A DNA stretch of 64,000 nt, from NCBI GenBank assembly GCA_003132445.1, contig PKXU01000105.1, positions 263 through 64,262 of the forward strand, in the 5' to 3' direction. This stretch comes from Acidobacteriaceae bacterium (GTDB lineage Bacteria; Acidobacteriota; Terriglobia; Terriglobales; Acidobacteriaceae). Below the pieces are notes generated by a model. That model was not told the origin of the DNA. It searched no databases and saw only the letters and a list, made by a program, of their open reading frames with translations. The translations under genes were made by a program, and so were the position numbers. Below are positions 45,594 to 52,984 of the stretch, in pieces (position 1 is the first letter of the stretch; every line of letters starts with the position of its first letter).

Positions 45594-46861
45594 CGCTTCA
45601 GCGCCCGCGCCGCAATGTCTCTACGATAATGCGCCCCATCAAAATGAATCTTCGCGCACGCCTCATACGCCCGCGCTACAGCCGTCTCCAATGACGCCGC
45701 CCGCGCCGTTACTCCCAGCACGCGCCCGCCCGCCGTGAAATAAGCTCCATCGCGCCGCGTGGTCCCGGCATGAAACACTTTCACTCCATCCAAGGCGCCC
45801 GCTTCTTCCAGGCCGTCGATTCGCTTTCCCACTGCATACGTTCCCGGATAACCCCCCGAAGAAATCACCACGCACACCGATGCATCTGGCGACCATTTGA
45901 AATCCCCTTCGCTTAAGCGGCCTTCAATCGAAGCCTCGAACGCCTCGATCAAATCGCTTTCCAGCCGCATCAAGGTCGGCTGCGTCTCCGGATCGCCAAA
46001 ACGGCAGTTGAACTCCAGCACCATCGGCCCGCGCGCTGTCATCATAAGCCCGCAGTAGAGCACGCCTTTGAACTCCGCACCCTCGGCCTTCATACCCGCA
46101 ACCACGGGCTGCGCGATATGGTGCACCAGCCAGTCTCGCATCTGTTCGTCAACAATGTCTGCCGTCGAATACGCGCCCATCCCTCCCGTATTCGGCCCGG
46201 TATCGCCGTCGCCCACACGCTTGTGATCCTGCGCCGCCACCAGAGGCGCTACCCGTTCTCCGTCGCTGAATACCAGAAAGGAAAGTTCATCCCCCTCGAG
46301 GCATTCTTCCAGCACAACGCGCGCGCCCGCTTCGCCCAGCATTTTTCCGTTGAGCATCTCTTGCGCCACGGTAGCGGCTTCTTCCTTACTCTTGGCGATC
46401 ACCACGCCCTTGCCGGCGGCAAGTCCATCAGCCTTCACCACCACCGGCACACGAAAATGACTGAGTGCGGATCTTACCTGCTCGATTGAATCGCAAATTG
46501 CAAACGGAGCCGTCGGGATGTGATGCCGCTGTAGAAATTCCTTGGCAAAACTCTTGCTCGCTTCCAGTTGGGCCGCGGCCGCTGTTGGACCAAACGTCGC
46601 CCATCCGCGTCGCGCAAATTCATCCACCACGCCCAGAGTCAGCGGCAGCTCCGGACCCACTACGGTCAAATCGGGCTGTAGACGCGCCCCCAGGCTCACC
46701 ATCGAATCCAGACTCTTCAGATCCGCCGCCACACACTCCGCATCGTCCGCGATGCCGCCGTTCCCCGGGGCGCAGTACAGTTGCGAAACCCGCGGCGATT
46801 GGCGCAGCTTCCATACCAGTGCATGCTCGCGTCCACCGCTTCCTAATACCAGAACTTTCAT
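45590..46861 (-). CDS. purD: Phosphoribosylamine-glycine ligase
   Basis: 423 residues, ATP-grasp enzyme of purine synthesis. It has the start MKVLVLGSGGREHALVWKL, LTVVGPELPLTLGVVDEFAR, VVKADGLAAGKGVVIA (the ATP-grasp loop), VVLEECLEGDELSFLVF, GPNTGGMGAYS and FNCRFGDPETQP. It joins glycine to phosphoribosylamine. The upstream frame continues 16 codons to 46909, but ATG 46861 gives the canonical N terminus. It is the first gene of the operon with the membrane protein and purE. Confidence 0.97.
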   Translation of the reverse strand: MKVLVLGSGGREHALVWKLRQSPRVSQLYCAPGNGGIADDAECVAADLKSLDSMVSLGARLQPDLTVVGPELPLTLGVVDEFARRGWATFGPTAAAAQLEASKSFAKEFLQRHHIPTAPFAICDSIEQVRSALSHFRVPVVVKADGLAAGKGVVIAKSKEEAATVAQEMLNGKMLGEAGARVVLEECLEGDELSFLVFSDGERVAPLVAAQDHKRVGDGDTGPNTGGMGAYSTADIVDEQMRDWLVHHIAQPVVAGMKAEGAEFKGVLYCGLMMTARGPMVLEFNCRFGDPETQPTLMRLESDLIEAFEASIEGRLSEGDFKWSPDASVCVVISSGGYPGTYAVGKRIDGLEEAGALDGVKVFHAGTTRRDGAYFTAGGRVLGVTARAASLETAVARAYEACAKIHFDGAHYRRDIAARALKR

Positions 46862-47022
46862 AACCGAGAAAATTAAGGGTAGGGGTTCGAGTGGAATACT
46901 GTCAAACATCAGTTTCCATTAACATTCCTTTAACCGGTCCTGCGTACCCTCAGGGAGCTCAATTAGAGGCTTCAACCTCGACACGTTGTCAGTCTGTGCG
47001 GTTAACTACAGTTAATGTATTT

Positions 47023-47031
47023 TGCTATAAG
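47023..47031 (+). promoter_or_regulatory. Extended -10 promoter element of the porin gene
   Basis: TGCTATAAG matches an extended -10 box. It predicts a start of transcription only a few bases from the porin start codon, hence a very short or absent leader. The flanking AT-rich repeats GTTAACT, GTTAAT and GTTAGTTAAT may be regulator sites. Confidence 0.4.
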
Positions 47032-47050
47032 TTAGTTAATGGAGCGATGG

Positions 47051-48526
47051 GTGAATCTGGGCAAGGCAATCGGAAGGCTGAAATGGAGGGGCGCGCCGTT
47101 CGTCGCTTCGGCGGCCTTGTTCGTTGTGCTGGCCGTTGTTGTCGCCCCGCCCGTCTTCGCGCAACAGTCAGAGTCTCCATCCTCCCCGCAACCGCGGCAG
47201 CAAACCGACGCCGCGGTCGCAACCGATCCGCCGGATTCCACCGAAGATGCCAATCCGGAGTCCCTGCTTCCTCATTTCAAGAGCACTCGCTTCTGGCTCT
47301 GCGGCCAGGCGAATTTTATTTTTCAAACTCATCCCGATTTCCCCGCACTCTACAGCGGCCCACATAGTCTTAGTCCTCATTACGACAAGGCTACCTCGCG
47401 CGTCGTGACCCTCTACACCGGCGTGCGTCTCAACCACTCCACTGAACTGCTGGTCGACCTTGAAGAAGCCGGCGGCGCAGCTCTCAGCACCGGTCTCGGC
47501 TTGGCGGGCAACACGGACCTAGACATCGTCCGGAATCCCTTGTTAAGCAAGGCTCCTTATCTCGGTCGCGCCATTTTTCACATGGTCTTCGCGCTCAGTA
47601 AAGACAAAGTTGAGAATGAGCGCAGCTTCCTTTCGCTCTTCGAAGAACTGCCGCGCCGCCGCCTCGAGTTTCGCTTCGGCAAGTTCAGCATGCCCGATTT
47701 CTTCGATATAAACTCGGTCGGCTCCGATACTCATTTTCAGTTCTCCAATTGGACCGTCGACAACAATGGCGCATGGGATTACGCCGCCGACACGCGCGGC
47801 TACACCGTGGGAGCAGTCGCCGACTTCGAAGACCGCAACTGGGGGTTTCGCGTGGCCGAAGGCCTGATGCCCAAAGTCGCCAACGGCATCGATCTGGTCT
47901 GGAGACCCTGGCAGGCCCATGCGGAGAATTTTGAATATGAACTCCGCCGCGGTGTGATTCCCAAGAAAGCCGGTGTCGTTCGACTGCTCGCCTACAGCAA
48001 CAATGCGAATATGGGGATATATCGCGAACAAATCATTTTGGGCGCCGAGCACGACACCATTCCCGACATCACCAACCATCCCTGGCACATCACTCGAAAA
48101 TACGGCTTCGGCGTCAACCTCGAACAAAATCTCACGAACCACCTCACGGCCTTCGGGCGTTTTGGATGGGACAACGGTAAAACAGAATCATTTGCCTATA
48201 CCGAAGTGGACCAAACCTTCGCCGGCGGTCTGGGGACAAACGGCGCCTGGTGGCATCGCAAGCAGGATCGCGCCGGCGTCGCTCTAGTCACCAATGCGAT
48301 TAAAAAAGATCACCAGAATTATCTTGCGGCGGGGGGCTTAGGGTTTCTTCTCGGCGACGGCGCGCTGAACTACGGCCGGGAAAATATCGTTGAGTCCTAC
48401 TACACCGTGCACGCCTGGCGCGGCATCTACTTCGCGCCGGGCGTGCAGCACATCGTCGACCCCGGCTACAACCGCGACCGCGGACCCGTCATCGTGCCCT
48501 CATTCCGCGCCCACGTCGAGTTCTAG
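47051..48526 (+). CDS. OprB-family carbohydrate-selective porin
   Basis: About 491 residues. It has a signal peptide (FVASAALFVVLAVVVAPPVFA) and then an OprB-like beta-barrel: STRFWLCGQANFIFQTHPDF, LFEELPRRRLEFRFGKFSMP, FSNWTVDNNGAWDYAADTRG, YGFGVNLEQNLTNHLTAFGR and the C-terminal FRAHVEF with terminal Phe. These porins pass sugars through the outer membrane. GTG 47051 is preferred over ATG 47039 because GGAG lies six bases before it. An extended -10 box (TGCTATAAG, 47023-47031) just upstream would start the transcript near 47038. Confidence 0.88.
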   Translation: MNLGKAIGRLKWRGAPFVASAALFVVLAVVVAPPVFAQQSESPSSPQPRQQTDAAVATDPPDSTEDANPESLLPHFKSTRFWLCGQANFIFQTHPDFPALYSGPHSLSPHYDKATSRVVTLYTGVRLNHSTELLVDLEEAGGAALSTGLGLAGNTDLDIVRNPLLSKAPYLGRAIFHMVFALSKDKVENERSFLSLFEELPRRRLEFRFGKFSMPDFFDINSVGSDTHFQFSNWTVDNNGAWDYAADTRGYTVGAVADFEDRNWGFRVAEGLMPKVANGIDLVWRPWQAHAENFEYELRRGVIPKKAGVVRLLAYSNNANMGIYREQIILGAEHDTIPDITNHPWHITRKYGFGVNLEQNLTNHLTAFGRFGWDNGKTESFAYTEVDQTFAGGLGTNGAWWHRKQDRAGVALVTNAIKKDHQNYLAAGGLGFLLGDGALNYGRENIVESYYTVHAWRGIYFAPGVQHIVDPGYNRDRGPVIVPSFRAHVEF

Positions 48527-48554
48527 CAACTCCAGTCACAAACCGGTCAGCGCC

Positions 48555-49328
48555 CTATCGCAGCGCCAACTCACCATTGAACTCCTGAATAATTCCGTAG
48601 CATTCGCAAGCGGAGCTCTCTAGTTTCTTCCGGTTCAGAATTCTTACTGAGCCGCGCGTGTATTCGATGATCTGCTTTTTCTGCAAACCACCCGCCGCGA
48701 GACTCACGCTGGGACGATCGGTGCCCAGCATCATCGCTAAAAAGTCATGCGTGATGCGCAGCAATCCGGAACCAACGCGATCCTGCGCCAGCAGCAGCCA
48801 CCGGGATAGGCGTTGTTCAATGTCATGCAGCCGATTGCAGCCCGCCGTCTGGGCAACCTGCATTCCGTGCACCGCGGCGTACCGATGCAACTTGGCTTGC
48901 AGCGCCGGACTTGATTTCAACACCGTTTCCAGCGCGTCCACACTCACCACAAAGCCTTCTCCTGCGATTTGCATGACCGCGCGATGCGGACTCCGTCTTA
49001 GACCGGCCGCGACCGGGATGGGTGTGAAGCCTTCACTTCCCACGACTCCAACTTCCACGCTTTCTCCTCCGTGAGTAGTAAACACCAGCGAAACCATTCC
49101 GCGATTCAAGAAGTATGCGTTCTCCAGCTTGTGATTGGCCTCCTGAATCCTCAAACGCTGCGGCAACGAGGTAAATTCCAGGTGCGGTCGCAGCAAGTGA
49201 AATTCTTCGTCGGGAATCGAAAGAAGAATAGAATTTCGTATGGCTTTTCCAGATGGATTCGTTCGTTCTCCGGCATTCAACGGTTGCGGGGCCCTGTTGG
49301 CTACGGCAGGTCTTATTGCTTTGCGCAC
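48555..49328 (-). CDS. Crp/Fnr-family transcription regulator
   Basis: 257 residues. It has a cyclic-nucleotide-binding-like domain (about 35-150: SLPQRLRIQEANHKLENAYF, GESVEVGVVGSEGFTPI, GEGFVVSVDAL) and a helix-turn-helix of the Crp type (LRITHDFLAMMLGTDRPSVS, AAGGLQKKQIIEYTRGSVRI). The classic cAMP-binding RxS motif is not evident, so the ligand is unknown. GTG 49328 is the chosen start. The gene is convergent with the porin gene and divergent from the receiver protein. Confidence 0.9.
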   Translation of the reverse strand: MRKAIRPAVANRAPQPLNAGERTNPSGKAIRNSILLSIPDEEFHLLRPHLEFTSLPQRLRIQEANHKLENAYFLNRGMVSLVFTTHGGESVEVGVVGSEGFTPIPVAAGLRRSPHRAVMQIAGEGFVVSVDALETVLKSSPALQAKLHRYAAVHGMQVAQTAGCNRLHDIEQRLSRWLLLAQDRVGSGLLRITHDFLAMMLGTDRPSVSLAAGGLQKKQIIEYTRGSVRILNRKKLESSACECYGIIQEFNGELALR

Positions 49329-49550
49329 AGCGTCCTCCAGGTTTGTAATCTCTGGTTAACAAACCCTTAGATGCTGCGAGGTGTCGTGGCAGGACTCACT
49401 CAAAATCTGAAAGCTTCAGGTAACGCACGGTAGGATATACAAATTCCCCTGTATTTTTGGCAGGGTAGTTCATGGTAATTTCGTAGGGCATCAAACATTG
49501 CGGGAAATGCCACCCCTGCCGCGCCACACGTCTCTCGCTTGCCCCGTAGC

Positions 49551-50048
49551 ATGCGCCACCGAATCCTGATTGCCGACGATAGCCCGGCTGTTCGAAGCGC
49601 GCTACGCAGTCTTTTGGAGAACGCCGGTCCCTGGGACGTGATTGACGCCGAGAACGGTCGTGAAGCTTTTGCCAAAGCTCAGGAACTCAAGCCCGATCTC
49701 ATCATCCTCGATTTGGTGATGCCCGATATGGACGGCCTGACCGCCGCTCGACGAATTTCGCAGTCGCTGCCCCAGATCCCTATTCTCCTGCACACCATGC
49801 ACTGGTCCCCGCAAGTGAATGTGGAGGCACAAAAAGTCGGGGTCCGCCAAGTGGTGTCGAAGGCGGATAGCAGACTCCTGATTGCAACAGTCCAAAGCTT
49901 TCTCGGCCCTGCGACGTCGCCCGGCGCTTCTTCAACCTTTGTCACGCCTGTCGAGCCCGCTGCGGGGTGTGACACGCCTGCGGCAGCTACGGGTAAAAAA
50001 GATGATGATCGAGATGCCTGTCGCGGAAACGACAATCAAGCCCAATAA
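49551..50048 (+). CDS. Stand-alone response-regulator receiver protein
   Basis: 165 residues. A CheY-like receiver domain occupies about 1-120: ILIADDSPAVRSALRSLL, phospho-acceptor LIILDLVMPDMDGL, and VSKAD with the conserved lysine. No output domain follows, only a Pro/Ala/Thr-rich and charged tail (about 120-165). It could be a partner of the hybrid kinases at the left of the window, but nothing links them directly. ATG 49551 is preferred over TTG 49539. Confidence 0.88.
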   Translation: MRHRILIADDSPAVRSALRSLLENAGPWDVIDAENGREAFAKAQELKPDLIILDLVMPDMDGLTAARRISQSLPQIPILLHTMHWSPQVNVEAQKVGVRQVVSKADSRLLIATVQSFLGPATSPGASSTFVTPVEPAAGCDTPAAATGKKDDDRDACRGNDNQAQ

Positions 50049-50386
50049 CGTTGCATTCAATCCCGTCGCCGTCAGAACCTAAACCGAATCCTTCCAGTCC
50101 GCCACCATCGAGTTACGCTGCTAACCATCGCGATCCCGCGGCATCAACTCACGCGTTATACAATCCAGGTCCGCGCTCTTTTCCAGTGAAACGAGGGATC
50201 TCCCGTGCCCCTGATCCTTCGTGATCAAACTGAGCACTAGGCGCCCCCTGCACTGACGACAAGAACTGATTGGTTGTTGTACCATCGTCGTGTTCCCCAT
50301 TTTGAAGGAGAAACATTTTCAGCCGGCGAGGTCGGTTCGCACTCCGCTATGTTTTGCATTCCACTGACGTAAAGGAATACCGAACG
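50049..50386. other. Intergenic region with a dispersed-repeat fragment
   Basis: 338 bp. It contains a degenerate copy (about 50150-50235) of the repeat seen at 51890-52012 and 63575-63703, recognisable by CGAGGGATCTCCC and GATCAAACTGAG. No gene is supported. Confidence 0.5.
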
Positions 50387-50722
50387 ATGATGTCAGCATT
50401 TCGCTCTGCCCAGCCCTCTGCGATTACCGTGCAAGTGTTGCGGTCACGAATCGTCGTGGCCAAAGGTCCTGGAAGGCGACGGCCCTCGCATCGGCAGAAT
50501 CCATCCTCTTCCCGCGAAAGTTTTCGAGCCGGTGAAGTCGTCAGGCAAAGCGGCATTTACGAAGCAATTCACGAAGGCGCGCATCGCAGCCCGCACGACG
50601 TCGTCATGATCGAGTCGGATTTATTTCCGAAATGTGATACCTGCTCCGATCGAGTTCGTTTTCGACTGTTGCGTACCGCGCCCTACATCTTCACCGACGA
50701 GGATTTTGACAAGCCCAGGTAA
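50387..50722 (+). CDS. Small FPxCxxC-knuckle protein, paralogue 1 (YjzC-like?)
   Basis: 111 residues. After a basic N-terminal stretch it has the family core FRAGEVVRQSGIYEAIHEGA, HRSPHDVVMIESDLFPKC, CDTCSDRVRFRLLRTAPYIF. The core is shared with three minus-strand neighbours, and a single zinc-binding knuckle is suggested by CxxC plus conserved His. The pattern 'PGxxVxxSGIYxxxH...FPxC' recalls YjzC-like proteins, whose function is unknown. ATG 50387 has AAGGAA upstream and is preferred over TTG 50354. It is convergent with paralogue 2; the stops touch (50722/50723). Confidence 0.75.
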   Translation: MMSAFRSAQPSAITVQVLRSRIVVAKGPGRRRPSHRQNPSSSRESFRAGEVVRQSGIYEAIHEGAHRSPHDVVMIESDLFPKCDTCSDRVRFRLLRTAPYIFTDEDFDKPR

Positions 50723-50947
50723 TCAATCCCTCCTGCCCTGCTTTTTTGCCGAGCGCTCTCCGTCAGCCGGCAAAACCAGCTCGAAGCGCACTCGCCTTCC
50801 ACATTTTGTGCGGGTCGGAAATGTCTCTTCCGCCCGGAAACTTACCTCGTGCGGCAGCCGGTGATCCTGATGCACCACTCTATAGATCCCCGGCTTCTGA
50901 ACCGTCTCTCCCGGAGTGTGCTGTGTCTTGGCAGAATCGGAAGCCAT
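50723..50947 (-). CDS. Small knuckle protein, paralogue 2 (one Cys lost)
   Basis: 74 residues: TPGETVQKPGIYRVVHQDHR, LPHEVSFRAEETFPTRTKCG, RRVRFELVLPADGER. It has the family core, but the first knuckle Cys is replaced (FPTRTKCG instead of FPxCxxCG), so metal binding may be lost. ATG 50947 is preferred (GGTGGA just upstream). Its start lies inside the tail of paralogue 3, overlapping by 68 bp in another frame. Confidence 0.65.
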   Translation of the reverse strand: MASDSAKTQHTPGETVQKPGIYRVVHQDHRLPHEVSFRAEETFPTRTKCGRRVRFELVLPADGERSAKKQGRRD

Positions 50948-51260
50948 GGGTCCACCCGAGTTGCAGAGGGAAATTGTGATTTTGGTTGACCATTTCTGCC
51001 TGGAGGTTGTCAACCGTTATAGCTTCCTTGAAATCGGGGTCCTCCGAGATGTGAGGGACGGCCTGCAATAACTTGTACCGGACCTTGTCTCCGCAAGTCC
51101 GGCAAAACGGAAAAATACCTCTAAAGGTGAGAATTACTTTGGTTCTCGGTTCGTCGTAGTGGCAAATTTCATACAATCCGGATTCCAGGACCACGTCGCC
51201 CGGCATGTAGTGGCAATCGGACTGATCCCGTCCATTCGATCGCGCAGCAAAGTCTTCCAT
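50880..51260 (-). CDS. Small FPxCxxC-knuckle protein, paralogue 3
   Basis: 126 residues. The core is YMPGDVVLESGLYEICHYDE, TFRGIFPFCRTCGDKVRYKL and LQAVPHISEDPDF. An unrelated C-terminal extension (about 80-126) overlaps the start of paralogue 2 and may have arisen by loss of the original stop codon. ATG 51260 has GAGGTGG seven bases upstream. The sequence predicts a soluble single-knuckle protein with no signal peptide. Confidence 0.7.
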   Translation of the reverse strand: MEDFAARSNGRDQSDCHYMPGDVVLESGLYEICHYDEPRTKVILTFRGIFPFCRTCGDKVRYKLLQAVPHISEDPDFKEAITVDNLQAEMVNQNHNFPLQLGWTHGFRFCQDTAHSGRDGSEAGDL

Positions 51261-51556
51261 CGTTCCACCTCAGCACATCGGCTCACATCCGATCTCACCC
51301 AGGGGTTTGTGCACTTTGAGAAAAGAAGCCGCCGCAATTCTCCCAGCGGACTTAAGCCCCTCATCGCAACCGTGACTCAGATGCCTGCGGCCGGGTCGAA
51401 GTTGTTTTCGCCGGAGCGGGCTAAAGTACAAAATCGTCCCGGTTAACGGATATGCCGTAGTCTTCGCGTGACCGCGCCACGACAGATCCGGGTTCACCAC
51501 AAATCCAGGTTCACCACAAACCCAGGCGCACGACAGAAAATGTTATTGATTTTCCT
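51261..51556. repeat. Intergenic gap with a 17-bp tandem repeat
   Basis: Three 17-bp units lie at 51487-51503, 51504-51520 and 51521-51537; the first two differ by one base (TCCGGGTTCACCACAAA) and the third is degenerate. They sit between paralogues 3 and 4. No other feature is seen in the 296-bp gap. Confidence 0.6.
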
Positions 51557-51829
51557 TCAGCGGACGATGCCGAAGTTCAGCGGATTGATGGGGCCTTCAT
51601 CATCTAAATCCGGCAAGGCGTAGAGCTGTACCGGCATATCGCTGGCGCGATGGTCGGGGGCGGCATGAATCAATTCGAATTCGACCAGATCGCCGCATTT
51701 GGCGCAGCGCGGAAAGGTGTCTCCCTTTAAAAGTGTGACCTCGTGAGGCAGACGATGTTGCCGATGAAGGACTTTATAGATTCCGCTGTCGGGAATCTTC
51801 TGGCCGGTTCTGTAATTCGGCACGCCCAT
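51557..51829 (-). CDS. Small FPxCxxC-knuckle protein, paralogue 4
   Basis: 90 residues: YRTGQKIPDSGIYKVLHRQH, RLPHEVTLLKGDTFPRCAKC, GDLVEFELIHAAPDHRASD. This copy is closest to the family consensus and lacks extensions except an acidic tail. ATG 51829 is used; the ribosome-binding site is weak. It may bind zinc through its CxxC and His residues (inference). Confidence 0.75.
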   Translation of the reverse strand: MGVPNYRTGQKIPDSGIYKVLHRQHRLPHEVTLLKGDTFPRCAKCGDLVEFELIHAAPDHRASDMPVQLYALPDLDDEGPINPLNFGIVR

Positions 51830-52136
51830 AACCGTGCGCTATTTTAGCGCAAATCACCACTTCTCAGCTATTTCCATTGCGGTGACGGCTCAATTTTAAA
51901 TTCTCAACGATTACGATCGTCCGGGGCCATCCCGAAGTCCCGCGTTTTCTCCAGCGGGACGAGGGATCTCCCTTGCCTATACAGTCGCAATCAAACTGAG
52001 CCACCATCCCTTTACCGTCTCCAGCAGAAGCATGCCCACGGCGGCGATCCGGAGGGCATCGCCGAATCGTCAAAAGAGCGGCAGAACGCGTCCGCGAGAA
52101 CTTCGCCGCGAAACAGCATTGTGGCACACTACGTGG
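51830..52136. repeat. Intergenic region carrying a dispersed repeat of about 120 bp
   Basis: Bases about 51890-52012 closely match 63575-63703 (shared CCCGCGTTTTCTCCAGCGGG and ACGAGGGATCTCCCT). Weaker copies lie near 50150, 58800, 60530 and 62920. The core forms a hairpin (CCCGC...GCGGG). No gene is supported in the gap. Confidence 0.75.
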
Positions 52137-52976
52137 ATGCACCAGTTCACGCTCGGCGATTTCGAACTCAGTATTTTTTCTGACGGTACTTATCCGTTGG
52201 ATGGCGGAGCTTTCTTTGGCGTCGTTCCCAAAGTGATGTGGTCCCGCAAAGTCCAGTCCGATGAAAAAAACAATGTCACCGCCGGCCTTAACTCGCTGCT
52301 CATCCGCACCGGCAAACAAATCGTGCTGGTCGAAACCGGCATGGGCAATAAACTCTCCGATCGCATGATCAAGTTTTACGGACAGCCGGCGAAATTGCTC
52401 GACAATCTTGCGGCCGCGGGGGTGGCTCCGGAGGATGTCGACATCGTCATCAATTCGCATCTGCATTTCGATCACTGCGGCTGGAATACAATACGCGACA
52501 GGAACGGCAAAATTGTTCCAACATTTCCGCGAGCCAAATACTACGCCCCGCAGGGCGAGTGGCAATATGCGCGGCATCCCAGCGAACGGGACGCGATCAG
52601 CTTCATCTCAGAGAACTACGACCCGCTGGTTGAAAGCGGGCAGATGACGCTGCTCAAGGGCGGCGAAGAAATTGTTACCGGCATTTCCGTAGAGACTTTT
52701 CCCGGCCACACAGCACACATGCAGGCAGTAATCGTTCAGAGCAATAAGCAAATGGCGTGCTATATCTCTGACCTTATGCCTACAACGGCGCACGTCGATC
52801 TCACCTGGGGCATGTCCTTCGATTTGTATCCGCTGCAAACCATTGAGAGCAAAAAGCAATACTACGCAAGGGCGATTCCAGAAAAATGGCTAACAGTTTT
52901 CACCCACGACGCAAAGACTCCGTGGGCGTACGTGGAGCGGGATGATGCGGGAAAAATGGTGGCGCGGAGCGTGTAA
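52137..52976 (+). CDS. Metallo-beta-lactamase-fold hydrolase
   Basis: 279 residues, cytoplasmic. The MBL motif is INSHLHFDHCG (HxHxDH), with upstream LLIRTGKQIVLVETGMGNKL, later FPGHTAHM (third metal His), MACYISDLMPT (metal Asp) and FTHDAKTPWAYV. It resembles AHL-lactonase-type or related MBL hydrolases, but the substrate cannot be told. ATG 52137 is internal to a longer open frame that starts at 52032, whose first 35 codons look non-coding. It faces dusB, 9 bp between the stops. Confidence 0.88.
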   Translation: MHQFTLGDFELSIFSDGTYPLDGGAFFGVVPKVMWSRKVQSDEKNNVTAGLNSLLIRTGKQIVLVETGMGNKLSDRMIKFYGQPAKLLDNLAAAGVAPEDVDIVINSHLHFDHCGWNTIRDRNGKIVPTFPRAKYYAPQGEWQYARHPSERDAISFISENYDPLVESGQMTLLKGGEEIVTGISVETFPGHTAHMQAVIVQSNKQMACYISDLMPTTAHVDLTWGMSFDLYPLQTIESKKQYYARAIPEKWLTVFTHDAKTPWAYVERDDAGKMVARSV

Positions 52977-52984
52977 TAACTCAG

